Below, piece after piece: positions 8,765 to 16,994 of a stretch of 64,000 bases of DNA. The position numbers and the translations under genes were made by a program. The notes under the pieces were generated by a model. That model searched no databases. It saw only the letters and a list, made by a program, of their open reading frames with translations, and had not been told where the DNA came from. The DNA lies in assembly GCF_900188405.1 (NCBI RefSeq), contig NZ_FZOF01000033.1:34980-98979 (forward strand), in the 5' to 3' direction. Source of the stretch: Actinacidiphila glaucinigra. GTDB taxonomy: Bacteria; Actinomycetota; Actinomycetes; Streptomycetales; Streptomycetaceae. Positions within the stretch are counted from its first letter, which is position 1. Every line of letters starts with the position of its first letter.

Positions 8765-8884
8765 CCACGGCTCGGGCAGGCACCGCGCGCTCGAACCGCG
8801 CTCACCGGCGTGGACGTCCTCGTGCCTCAACTCGGCCTGCCCCTCACGTTTGTCTCGCCCAAAACACCATGGTAGGAGGTCACC

Positions 8885-9213
8885 GTGGCATGGAAGGAGC
8901 TGCAGATCGCCCTGAACAAGTGCTTCGACGTGGCCTACAAGAGAACCGCGTCGTACTGGCCGCTGGAGGAGGACGGTGCCTTCGGCCCCAACACAAGAAG
9001 GCACCGACCGAGGCGCAGGACTACTTCACGAACGTGCCCGCCGACATCGACGGCGTGTACGGGCCGATCACCCGTGACCTCCTGCTGTGGAGGCTCAACA
9101 GCGGCAATGGTTGCTGGTTCTACCAGACGGCCGGCCGCCAGGGGTTAGCCGGCCTGGCGGTTGTGCGGTCCCCCCGCCGGCTGCGTGCAGCCGGAAAGGG
9201 GCGTTGTCGGTAG
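8885..9213 (+). pseudogene. Peptidoglycan-binding-like gene broken by a frameshift
   Basis: A GTG at 8885 follows a perfect AGGAGGT site. The first frame reads WKELQIALNKCFDV, then YWPLEEDGAFGPNT, and becomes nonsense at about 8994. The next frame continues KKAPTEAQDYFTNV, PADIDGVYGPITRDLLLW and GNGCWFYQT. Together they match the PGBD repeat (two DGxFGPxT units), and removal of one base in the Thr codon at 8993-8994 explains the break. The second frame then stays open to 9213 with unconvincing sequence, so the original end is unclear. There is no export signal. A sequencing error is possible. Confidence 0.6.
9177..9194 (+). terminator. Short hairpin after the broken PGBD gene
   Basis: CCGGCTGC and GCAGCCGG are perfect complements separated by two bases, located where transcription of the peptidoglycan-binding relic would end. 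Confidence 0.35.
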
Positions 9214-9312
9214 GGCTTCGTACTCAGCGCGAAGGATGCCGTCGGCCTCCGCCAAGGACTACTACTTGCGCCCGATGGTTGCGGGTCGGTGCGCCGTGCA
9301 TAGCCTCTCCGT

Positions 9313-9708
9313 GTGACGCACTCACACCGCACCTTCGAGAATCCTCCCGCGCTTCCCCATGACGTGGTCGCCAAGGCGCTGGTAGCGGCACTGCGCGACA
9401 GTACGCTGGAAGCCACCGCAGCGGCCGTGCTGGTCGGCATCGCTTTGAACGACGACGATCGGGCATTCATCGAGCAGTGCTGTACGGAGGTGGGAAGCAG
9501 GGCGGCGAGCGGAAGCCAACTGCTGGGGCTGGCCGGCCTGTGCTTGGGGCACACGGCTCGCAGGTTCGGACAGCTCAGTGATCGAGCGGTCGTCCTCGCT
9601 GAGGCTCTCGCGGCCCGGGCCGAGCTCGACCCGTCGGACGTCGACGGACGAGCCCTCGACGGACGCGACGACATCCGGTCCTATCTGCGCCGCGTCGAAG
9701 GCGAGTAG
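9313..9708 (+). CDS. Small helical protein of unknown function
   Basis: 131 residues from a GTG at 9313. The protein is almost wholly helical, with alternating Ala/Leu-rich helices (KALVAALRDSTLEATAAAVL, SQLLGLAGLCLGHTARRFGQ) like HEAT-type repeats found in small Streptomyces immunity or adaptor proteins. No signal peptide or transmembrane helix. Nearest neighbours are a PGBD relic and a mycothiol-linked enzyme, and there is no evidence of co-transcription. Function unknown. Confidence 0.65.
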   Translation: MTHSHRTFENPPALPHDVVAKALVAALRDSTLEATAAAVLVGIALNDDDRAFIEQCCTEVGSRAASGSQLLGLAGLCLGHTARRFGQLSDRAVVLAEALAARAELDPSDVDGRALDGRDDIRSYLRRVEGE

Positions 9709-9990
9709 CCCTTTCAGTCCAGCTTTTCCTCGCGACGATCTCCCGGGGGCATCCGGTGACAGCGTGCCGGCCCGTCAAATGACGCAGTGGCGGATCACCA
9801 CGCCGTACACGCGGACTGCGGGACCTGGCTGCTCGCGGGAGACCGAGGATCGGATGCCGGAGGAAACATGGCTCACGGGCGATGACTTTGCCCGTGAGGA
9901 AGAGTCACCCTCATGAGTGCCCCCGCCGGAGGCCACAGCTCCGGCGCGCCCGCGACGCAGCGCACGACCCGTGACAGGAGACCCTTCCTC

Positions 9991-10656
9991 ATGACCGATC
10001 CGGAGCTGACAGCAGACCAGAGCCGCGGGAACGGGGTCTGGCCCTCGATCCGCACCGAGCGGGCGGCGCTGGCGGCCGATCTCACAGATCTGACCGACGA
10101 GCGCTGGGCAACGCCGTCGCTGTGCGGCGGTTTGACGGTGCGTGAGGTACTGGCGCACCTCACCGCCTCCGGGAGCCTCAATGCCGTGCGCTGGATGGCC
10201 GGAGTGATCCGCTGCAGGTTCGACTTCGACAAGCAGGTCGCCATGCGACTGGCCGAGCAACTGGGCACCACCCCCGGCGAGACCCTCGAACGGTTCCGCC
10301 GCATCATCCCCAGCACCACCAAGCCCCCCTTGCCCGCCATCGCCATGCTCGGCGAGACGATCGTCCATGCCGAGGACATCCGGCGCCCGCTGGGCATCCG
10401 CCACGACTACCCCATCGAGACCGTCACCCAGGTCGCCGAGTATTACCAGGGTTCCGACCTCGTGGTCCTCGCCAAAGGACGCATCAACGGACTGAAGCTC
10501 GTCGCCGACGACGGCCCCTTCACCACCGGCAGCGGCCCCCTCGTCTCCGGCTCCACCCTGGCCCTGATCATGGCGACGACCGGACGCGCTGCCTACTGCG
10601 ACGACCTCGAAGGAGACGGTGTGGAACTCCTCCACAGCCGCTGCCAGACGGCATGA
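9991..10656 (+). CDS. Maleylpyruvate isomerase/DinB-family mycothiol-dependent enzyme
   Basis: 221 residues from the ATG at 9991, which is preceded by AGGAG; an in-frame ATG at 9913 adds an implausible leader. The opening helix region (IRTERAALAADLTDLTDERW, then TPSLCGGLTVREVLAHLT) is the hallmark of the DinB-like four-helix fold used by mycothiol S-transferases. The metal-ligand histidine is expected in REVLAHL and a second in GETIVHAED. Actinobacteria use these enzymes to attach mycothiol to electrophiles or isomerise maleylpyruvate; the exact substrate is unknown. No partner gene is close enough to form an operon. Confidence 0.8.
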   Translation: MTDPELTADQSRGNGVWPSIRTERAALAADLTDLTDERWATPSLCGGLTVREVLAHLTASGSLNAVRWMAGVIRCRFDFDKQVAMRLAEQLGTTPGETLERFRRIIPSTTKPPLPAIAMLGETIVHAEDIRRPLGIRHDYPIETVTQVAEYYQGSDLVVLAKGRINGLKLVADDGPFTTGSGPLVSGSTLALIMATTGRAAYCDDLEGDGVELLHSRCQTA

Positions 10657-10848
10657 CCCGAATCCGGCCCCACACAGTGAACGACGGAGGGGGTCGATGA
10701 TCCGTCGGGCCGGGACGGCGTGGTCTCCCCCGATGACCGGGAACGTTCACCGGGAGCTCGGTCCGAGTGAGCGCATCGAGCCGGTGGGGCGTCGACCACT
10801 CCGAAACCCGTTGGACATGCTCCAGAGCGCTCCGAGATCATCCGCGCT

Positions 10849-11397
10849 GTGACAGATGAACCCGCGCGCCGGTCCCCAGCTCTCACCGTTCTGAGGTCGG
10901 TGAGATTCGTCGATCTCACGAGCACGGCCATGACCGCCTTGCTTGACGGCGACCTTCCCCGGGCCAGTGCCGAAGCCGGAGTCCAACTCACTGACTACTT
11001 CCTCACTGAGCAGGCGAAGTGGGTTTGGCGGTACCGGGTCGATCAGCTGGCCTCGGACCCGGGTAGCGCGGGGTGGCTCACCCGGGCTGTGGTGGCCGAG
11101 CCCGATGGCGTCGTCGTGGGGTATGCCGGGTTCCACGGGCCGCCCGATGAGCGGGGCATGGTGGAGATCGGCTATTCAGTGGCCCCCGGCCACCGTCGTC
11201 AGGGCTACGCCAGGACGATGTTGACCGAGTTGATGCGTCGCGCCGCCGCCGAATCCGGAGTCAGGACCGCGCGGGTGACGATCAGCCCCGAGAACACCGC
11301 ATCGCTGGCCACGATTTCCGGATTCGGCTTCGTGGAGGTCGGGGAGCAGTGGGACGAGGTGGACGGCCTGGAACTCATCTTTGAGGTCCCCGTCTGA
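10849..11397 (+). CDS. GNAT family N-acetyltransferase
   Basis: 182 residues from a GTG at 10849. The acetyl-CoA-binding motif A is clear: EIGYSVAPGHRRQGYARTML, with the pyrophosphate loop RRQGYA at 116-121. The late ENTASLATISGFGFVEVGEQ matches motif B of RimJ/RimL-like acetyltransferases. It probably acetylates a small molecule or protein N-terminus in the cytosol; the substrate is not predictable. It converges on the 2H phosphoesterase at 11431, with only 33 bases between stops. Confidence 0.88.
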   Translation: MTDEPARRSPALTVLRSVRFVDLTSTAMTALLDGDLPRASAEAGVQLTDYFLTEQAKWVWRYRVDQLASDPGSAGWLTRAVVAEPDGVVVGYAGFHGPPDERGMVEIGYSVAPGHRRQGYARTMLTELMRRAAAESGVRTARVTISPENTASLATISGFGFVEVGEQWDEVDGLELIFEVPV

Positions 11398-11430
11398 GGG
11401 CGCTGCTGCCGGCCATACGCGCCGACCCGG

Positions 11431-12003
11431 TCAGCGTTGTCCGTCACGGCGCGGAACGGAGATCCGTGGTGCACGCAGGGCGAAGTCGGCCTGTTCACGC
11501 CACACGATGCCGTCGAAGACCAACAACTGGACCGAGCTGACGTGCGTCGCGACCGGCAGCCGACGCGCCAGATCGGCCTCGACGGTGTCCAGCACACTCG
11601 GCTCCTGGCCGTCCGCCACCGTCAGATGGGGAATGACCTCGGCGAACCGGCCCCCATACGGCGGCGCCTCCGGCCACCGAGCAGCGACGGCCAGGGTGAG
11701 TGCCCGGAACTGATCGTCCGGCTCCGGGGCGAGGTAGAGCACCCCAGGGAAGCGACCGCACGTCGCGAATCGAAGATCGAAAGCCCCGTGGGACCCGAAG
11801 AGTTCCGCCACGGCACCCAAGACTTGATCACCGATGTGGTCCTGGTTCAAAAACGGATAGAGCACCGACACGTGCGCCGGGACCCCGGCCTCCGCCGACG
11901 GGTCGAACCGCTCACGCCAACCGCCCACGACCGGCTCGGCCTCGGGCACCTTGACGATCAGCGCAGTCTCGCCCGCCCGATACCGACCCGCGCCATCTGC
12001 CAT
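11431..12003 (-). CDS. 2'-5' RNA ligase/2H phosphoesterase family protein
   Basis: 190 residues with the two defining HxT/S motifs of the 2H phosphoesterase fold: HVSVLYPF (His44, Ser46) and HLTVADG (His126, Thr128). Members hydrolyse or ligate 2',5'-phosphodiester or cyclic phosphate bonds, for example in tRNA fragments or cyclic nucleotides. Spacing of the two motifs and length are normal, and both histidines are present, so it should be active. Physiological substrate unknown. The ATG at 12003 is the only plausible start. Confidence 0.85.
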   Translation of the reverse strand: MADGAGRYRAGETALIVKVPEAEPVVGGWRERFDPSAEAGVPAHVSVLYPFLNQDHIGDQVLGAVAELFGSHGAFDLRFATCGRFPGVLYLAPEPDDQFRALTLAVAARWPEAPPYGGRFAEVIPHLTVADGQEPSVLDTVEADLARRLPVATHVSSVQLLVFDGIVWREQADFALRAPRISVPRRDGQR

Positions 12004-12300
12004 GGCGACATGATGCCAGCCTGTCGGCCCCCGACAGCAAGATCACGACATCCACCACGCGTTCGTCGCCCCGGCTGCGTCGTCATCTGCTGGCGATGAC
12101 TCCGCACGTTGTCGTGCGCAAGGGCAGGCGATGCGCCCCAGGGGATGGCCTGCTCAATGCGTCAGAACGCATTCGAAGTAGTCGGGCTCGCGGAGACCGT
12201 CCCCGACGGCCAGTCCGCGACGACCCGGTCCGGTGGGTCTCAGGGCCGGATCCGGGCCTCGTCGCCGGTGGCGGCGGATGAGGCCGCCCCGACGTGTCTA

Positions 12301-12329
12301 TGGGCGGAAGACGAGCCGCCTCCCGCCCA
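12301..12329 (-). terminator. Hairpin after the first LLM gene
   Basis: TGGGCGG (12301-12307) and CCGCCCA (12323-12329) form a 7-bp stem 18 bases beyond the LLM stop. The remainder of 12004-12346 holds no recognisable gene. Confidence 0.4.
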
Positions 12330-12346
12330 CAGACCCGCCGGCGCGG

Positions 12347-13246
12347 TCAGCCGCGCGCGACGAGGTCCAGTACCTGCACCATCTCCTCCAACGTGGCATC
12401 GACGTTCGGAGCGGTCATGTTCTCGATCATGAAATGGTCGATACCGGTCCGCTCGCCCAGCATCTTCACGATGTCCACGAGCCGGCCGACCGGCACGCCC
12501 TCGGACGGGTTGACGCGCATGATCGTGTCGATTTCGCCGGGGTCGCGCCCTGCCTCCGCGGCCGCCGCATGGATCGCCGCCCGCTGGGCCAGCACTGCGT
12601 CCACATCGAGATATTCCGGCACCACGCACGCGGGAAGCCAGCCGTCGGCCCGCTGACCGATGCGCTTGAGCGCCGCGCCGGAGAAGCCGCCGATGTAGAA
12701 CGGCAGGCGCGGCTTCTGCACAGGCTTCAACGGGGCGTACTGGAGGGGAACTTCGATGTGGGCGCCGTGATACTCGACCGGGTCCCGGGTCCACAGCAGA
12801 TCCAGCGCGTCCAGCAACTCGTCCATCCGGGCGCCGCGCTTGCGGAAGTCCACGTTCGCGCTCTCGAACTCCTCGATGGACCAGCCCACGCCGAAGCCCG
12901 GGATCAGGCGGCCCCCACTGACCAGGTCGATCGTGGTCAGGCTCCTGGCCAGTTGCACCGGCGGATAGAGCGGCGCGATCAGGACGTGCGCCCCGAGCTT
13001 GACCCTTTCGGTCACGGCCGCCGCGATGCCCAGCATGACGAACGGGTCCGCGGCCGTCCGGTACACCTCGGGAATGTAGTTGCCCACGCCGCCGGCCCCG
13101 ATCTTGGGATTGACCGGGACGAAGTTCCGGTCGCCCACCCACAGGCTCGCGGCCCCGGCCTTCTCCGCCTCGCGCGCGAACTCGGCCGCCCGGTCCACCT
13201 CGTGGGCGGCGTTATTGAGATAGGGGATCGCAAATCCGATCTGCAT
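12347..13246 (-). CDS. LLM-class F420-dependent oxidoreductase
   Basis: 299 residues from the ATG at 13246, behind AAGGA with 8-nt spacing; longer in-frame starts run into noise. The protein has the luciferase-like TIM barrel: MQIGFAIPYLNN, LGAHVLIAPLYPPVQLARSL, the cofactor-binding SGGRLIPGFGVGWSIEEF and a late LPFYIGGFSGAALKRIGQRA. Family members transfer hydride with F420 or FMN. A perfect palindrome at 13454-13473 probably controls it. A second paralogous-fold enzyme is at 26851, but the two are too different to be a recent duplicate. Confidence 0.88.
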   Translation of the reverse strand: MQIGFAIPYLNNAAHEVDRAAEFAREAEKAGAASLWVGDRNFVPVNPKIGAGGVGNYIPEVYRTAADPFVMLGIAAAVTERVKLGAHVLIAPLYPPVQLARSLTTIDLVSGGRLIPGFGVGWSIEEFESANVDFRKRGARMDELLDALDLLWTRDPVEYHGAHIEVPLQYAPLKPVQKPRLPFYIGGFSGAALKRIGQRADGWLPACVVPEYLDVDAVLAQRAAIHAAAAEAGRDPGEIDTIMRVNPSEGVPVGRLVDIVKMLGERTGIDHFMIENMTAPNVDATLEEMVQVLDLVARG

Positions 13247-13453
13247 CTGCACTGTCCTTTGTTCGGGGAGCCATGGGCGGGTGGGTGATGTCCGGGCCCC
13301 GTGACAACGCGTGCCGCGCCGCACCGGGGAGGCCGACCCCGTCGTCACCTCGCCGAACCGGCCCGGCTCGGCACACGCTGGTCGGCACTCGGCGCGGGAG
13401 CCTCGCACGACCCCTGGCACACCACCCGGGCGAAGCAACACACAACCCCGAAT

Positions 13454-13473
13454 ATACTTGCTGAGTCAAGTAT
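13454..13473 (-). promoter_or_regulatory. MarR-like palindromic operator
   Basis: ATACTTG (13454-13460) and CAAGTAT (13467-13473) are perfect inverted 7-mers with a 6-bp spacer, about 210 bp upstream of the LLM start. The reverse complement shares CTTGAC and CAAGTA with a second palindrome at 38814-38833 ahead of a DoxX gene. No other feature is seen in 13247-13709. Confidence 0.6.
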
Positions 13474-13709
13474 CAGTCGGCTCCCCCGTCTCCGTGCCAT
13501 GCACCGGGTCCGAATCCGCGGTCCCGGCACGCGTCTCCGCCCCCGACGGCCCCGCTCACCAGGGATCATCCGCTTATCCGCGCCTCGGGGCAGCCCCGCG
13601 CCCGGCCGCACCGTTGGGGCATGGCCACCGACCCCGAACCCCGCACGGCGCGGGCTCCGGCAATGACCGCATCACCGCAGTCGTGGGGTGCCCTGCGAGT
13701 CCGCGGGCG

Positions 13710-14081
13710 TCACATCCACAGCACACCGTCGTTCTCGTGCTCGCGGACACGGAACACGATCATGCGGCGCAGCAGATCGATCGGGACGGGCCGGCCGTAC
13801 GGGAGCTTCACCGAGCCCTTGCCGGTCGGGAAGCCGTCCAGGTCGGCGTCGAACGCCTCGCGGGTGCTGGGGGTGAACACAACGTTGGCGTGCTGGGCGT
13901 GGGCGCTGGCCACGAACAGGATGGTGCCGGACGGGTGCACCCAGGCGGGATGTCCCCACTTGATCGCCTCGCTCGCCTCCGGAGCCCCCTCGAGAGCCAG
14001 TGCCCGTACCTGCTCGAGCACCTCGCGGCCCTTTCCGGTGACCCCTTCGATGTACGCGTCGACGGTCTGCGGCCTGTCCAT
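13710..14081 (-). CDS. DUF1801/YdhG-like protein
   Basis: 123 residues from the ATG at 14081. The core reads IKWGHPAWVHPSGTILFVAS followed by a Lys-rich GKGSVKLPYGRPVPIDLLRR, matching the DUF1801 (iron-chaperone-like, frataxin-resembling) family. Family members are small cytosolic proteins of uncertain role. The frame is open far upstream, but only this section shows protein-like composition. It is divergent from the helicase gene. Confidence 0.8.
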   Translation of the reverse strand: MDRPQTVDAYIEGVTGKGREVLEQVRALALEGAPEASEAIKWGHPAWVHPSGTILFVASAHAQHANVVFTPSTREAFDADLDGFPTGKGSVKLPYGRPVPIDLLRRMIVFRVREHENDGVLWM

Positions 14082-14436
14082 GGCGTCAGTCTGGCACGCC
14101 GCACCTCGCAGCCGTCCGCGTTGACTCGCGACGTCGCCCACCGGCACTGGATGGCACACGCCTGCCGGCGTGGCCGGTCCAGAAGCGTCTCGCCCCGTGC
14201 GGGGCCGCGGACCCGCACGGGGAATCGGGTCGGGCGGGTAAACTCGCGGGGAAGTGCGATCCCGCAGGCATCGGTACCCGGCGTCGGCACGCACGACGCA
14301 GCTGGACCCCACGCGGTATCGACGGGACCACCCGCTGTCGGTCACCGTCTTGTCTTCGGCTCGTTCTGGCGACTCCCCGGCCGCGCATTGCACCGGGAAT
14401 TCCCTCGATGCGTGCCCCGTCGAGGAAGGTTCGCCC
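14082..14436 (+). other. Upstream region of the helicase gene
   Basis: A 355-base gap between two divergent genes, with no convincing coding frame. The last 70 bases include the semi-palindromic GGGAATTCCC (14396-14405) and a GC-rich run to the GAGGAAGG ribosome-binding site. A long structured 5' leader would fit cold-shock control of a DEAD-box helicase, but this is inference. Confidence 0.35.
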
Positions 14437-15906
14437 ATGAACCGTACGCCCCGGAACGACCACCGCTCCCGCCGGGCCGGTCGTTCGCGCCCGCAGGCTC
14501 CCGGCCGCACCGGCGGCAAGGAACGGCCCACCGCCCCGCAGGGTGAATTCTCGGCACCCGTGACGGTGACCCCCGCTCTGCCGCCGATGACGGCGTTCAC
14601 GGAGCTCAAGCTCCCGCCGGCCCTGCTGACGACCCTGACCGACCTCGGCGTGCACGAGCCGTTCCCCATCCAGGCCGCCACGCTGCCGGACGCGCTGGCC
14701 GGCCGGGACGTGCTCGGCCGGGGGCGTACCGGCTCGGGCAAGACCCTGGCCTTCGGCCTGCCGCTGCTGGCCCGCACGGCCGGACAGCGCGCCGAGCCCA
14801 AGCGGCCCCGGGCACTGGTCCTGGTGCCCACCCGTGAGCTGGCTCAGCAGGTCACGGACGCGCTCACCCCCTACGCCGGGGCGCTGGACCTCAGGCTGGC
14901 CACCGTGGTCGGCGGCCTCTCGATCGGCCGGCAGGTCGGAGCGATCCGGGCGGGGGCCGAGGTCGTCGTCGCCACGCCCGGGCGACTGAGCGACCTCGTC
15001 ACGCGCCGTGACTGCCACCTGGACCACGTGCGCATCACGGTCCTGGACGAGGCGGACCAGATGGCCGACCTGGGGTTCATGCCGCAGGTCACCGAGCTGC
15101 TGGACCAGGTGCGGGCCGGTGGCCAGCGGATGCTGTTCTCGGCCACGCTCGACAGCAACATCGACCTCCTGGTCCGCCGCTATCTGACCGATCCGGTGGT
15201 CCACTCGGTCGACCCCTCGGCCGCGACCGTCGTCGCCATGGAACACCACGTGCTGTACGTGCACGCCGCCGACAAGTACGCCGCCGCCACCGAGATCGCC
15301 GCCCGCGACGGCCGGGTGATCATGTTCCTGGACACCAAGCACGCGGTCGACCAGTTCACCAGGCACCTCGAGGGTTCCGGGATCCCGGCGGCGGCCCTGC
15401 ACAGCGGGAAGTCGCAGCCGCAGCGCACCCGGGCCCTGGCCCGCTTCAAGACCGGCGAGGTGACGACCCTGGTGGCCACGAACGTCGCCGCCCGTGGCAT
15501 CCACGTCGACGACCTGGACCTCGTGGTCAACGTCGATCCCCCCGCCGACTCCAAGGACTACCTGCACCGCGGCGGCCGGACCGCGCGGGCCGGCCGGTCG
15601 GGCCGGGTGGTGACGCTGGTGACCACTCACCAGCGCCGCGATGTGACCAGGCTCATGTCCGACGCGGGCATCCGGCCCACGATCACCCAGGTGCGTTCCG
15701 GCGAGGCGGCGCTGAGCCGGATCACCGGGGCCAAGGCCCCGTCCGGCGTTCCCGTCGCGGGCGCACCGGCCGCGAACACCCCGGCCCGCGGTGGTGCCCC
15801 GTTCCGCGGCCTGGGCACGCGGCCCGGCCGGGAGTCGCGCAAGGCGGCCGAGGCCCGCCAGATGGCGGCGGCCCGCGAGGCCGCCCGCATCCGCCGGGCC
15901 AAATAG
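14437..15906 (+). CDS. DEAD-box ATP-dependent RNA helicase
   Basis: 489 residues from the ATG at 14437, preceded by GAGGAAGG; the frame remains open upstream but without protein-like content. All core motifs are present: Q-motif Gln79, Walker A GRTGSGKT (96-103), PTREL (131-135), DEAD (204-207), SAT (235-237), the motif V region TNVAARGIHVDD and motif VI HRGGRTARAGRSG. A basic N-terminal tail and an Ala/Arg-rich C-terminus probably bind RNA. It should unwind short RNA duplexes in ribosome assembly or mRNA turnover, typically at low temperature. Confidence 0.95.
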   Translation: MNRTPRNDHRSRRAGRSRPQAPGRTGGKERPTAPQGEFSAPVTVTPALPPMTAFTELKLPPALLTTLTDLGVHEPFPIQAATLPDALAGRDVLGRGRTGSGKTLAFGLPLLARTAGQRAEPKRPRALVLVPTRELAQQVTDALTPYAGALDLRLATVVGGLSIGRQVGAIRAGAEVVVATPGRLSDLVTRRDCHLDHVRITVLDEADQMADLGFMPQVTELLDQVRAGGQRMLFSATLDSNIDLLVRRYLTDPVVHSVDPSAATVVAMEHHVLYVHAADKYAAATEIAARDGRVIMFLDTKHAVDQFTRHLEGSGIPAAALHSGKSQPQRTRALARFKTGEVTTLVATNVAARGIHVDDLDLVVNVDPPADSKDYLHRGGRTARAGRSGRVVTLVTTHQRRDVTRLMSDAGIRPTITQVRSGEAALSRITGAKAPSGVPVAGAPAANTPARGGAPFRGLGTRPGRESRKAAEARQMAAAREAARIRRAK

Positions 15907-16051
15907 CCCGCGCGGGCTGCGCCGCCCCAACCGTCGGCGTCGCCGCGGGGCCACCCGCCGGACCGGCCGTCACCGGAACGTACTCCCGGCAACCGGGCTC
16001 ACGGATCACGGTGCCGCGGTCCCCCATTCCTGACGGGAACCGCGGGCGGGG

Positions 16052-16792
16052 TCAGCGGAGTTTCGCGAGCTGGGCGTCGATGACGTTCCTGGGCAGCTTC
16101 GGAGTGTCACCGGGGAAACCGTGGACCATGAACCAGACGATGACGGAGCCCTCGCGCACCACCAAGTGGTGGAAGGGAGCGCGGATCACTCCCTCGTCTC
16201 CGTCGATCTTCTGCGTGATGGTGTACTCGACGGCCTCGTCACCCAGGTGCGGGTCCGGCAGCGACCGGGGGTGCTCGAAGTGCTCCGTCCCGTCGGCCGG
16301 CATGGTGAACGACCTGCAGCGGGTGAGCGCCGCCCGAAGGTCCGCCACGGCTTTGTGGGCGTCGCCCGCGCCGCAGGCGACCAGGGCCACCTCGACATAG
16401 TCGCCGTGCCCGGAGACGAGGGTGTCGGTGCGTGCGCGCTGCGGGTACTCGCTGCCCTGCTGGGTGTTGTCGTAGACGGGCTGACACGCCGCCGGCTCGA
16501 TGCGGGGCAAGTAGCCCGTGAACAGGTGCACCGGCACCTGCGCGTCCTCGCCGCGTCCGGCCAGCGTCTGAAGGGTGTAGCCCGGTACGTCCTTGCGGTG
16601 GAGAGCGAGGGATTCGGCCTCGCGCTGACTGACCACACGGGAGCCGATGCCGCTCCCGTCCCCGTTGCGAGCCGCGGGCTTGTCGGCCGCGCCGTCGGCG
16701 CCGCCGCTCCCGCACCCCGCCATCGTGCCCATCAGCGCGGCCGCGCAGACCGCCGACGCGGCGTGGGCCACCCATCTGTTCGACTTCGCCAT
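16052..16792 (-). CDS. Putative lipoprotein of unknown function
   Basis: 246 residues from the ATG at 16792. A short basic N-terminus, a hydrophobic core and the lipobox TMAGC (Cys27) mark a lipoprotein anchored on the outer face of the membrane. The mature part begins with a Gly/Asp-rich linker and has paired cysteines that could form disulfides (for example in AACQPVYD, VACGAG and TRCRSF). The C-terminus has beta strands (GSVIVWFMVHGFPGDTPKL). The domain is not recognised; the pattern resembles the many sensor-type Streptomyces lipoproteins. Confidence 0.75.
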   Translation of the reverse strand: MAKSNRWVAHAASAVCAAALMGTMAGCGSGGADGAADKPAARNGDGSGIGSRVVSQREAESLALHRKDVPGYTLQTLAGRGEDAQVPVHLFTGYLPRIEPAACQPVYDNTQQGSEYPQRARTDTLVSGHGDYVEVALVACGAGDAHKAVADLRAALTRCRSFTMPADGTEHFEHPRSLPDPHLGDEAVEYTITQKIDGDEGVIRAPFHHLVVREGSVIVWFMVHGFPGDTPKLPRNVIDAQLAKLR

Positions 16793-16935
16793 TCCCGCCC
16801 CTGACACCCGTTCCGCTGTCCTTCGGCAAGCCCCGTTGACGGGCCTGACAAGATCATTGAACACCGCAACGGTCATGGCCCACCATCGGGTTCAGCGGGC
16901 CGGGACGGAACACAGGCGACGCCGCTCTCGCGGGC

Positions 16936-16981
16936 CGTGCGCCGGTGCGGCGGCCCCGTGGGGAGGCCGCACCGGCGCACG
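16936..16981 (-). terminator. Perfect 16-bp hairpin after the S8 protease
   Basis: CGTGCGCCGGTGCGGC (16936-16951) and its exact complement (16966-16981) bracket a 14-nt loop that can itself pair. It lies 14 bases beyond the protease stop. Confidence 0.75.
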
Positions 16982-16994
16982 TGTCGGTCGCGGA

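Noticed and set aside
8303..8875. Plus-strand frame of about 190 codons ending near the PGBD gene
   Set aside because: It is opposite the better-formed minus gene and lacks a ribosome-binding site, though its last segment (ALTGVDVLVPQLGLPLTF) looks somewhat protein-like.
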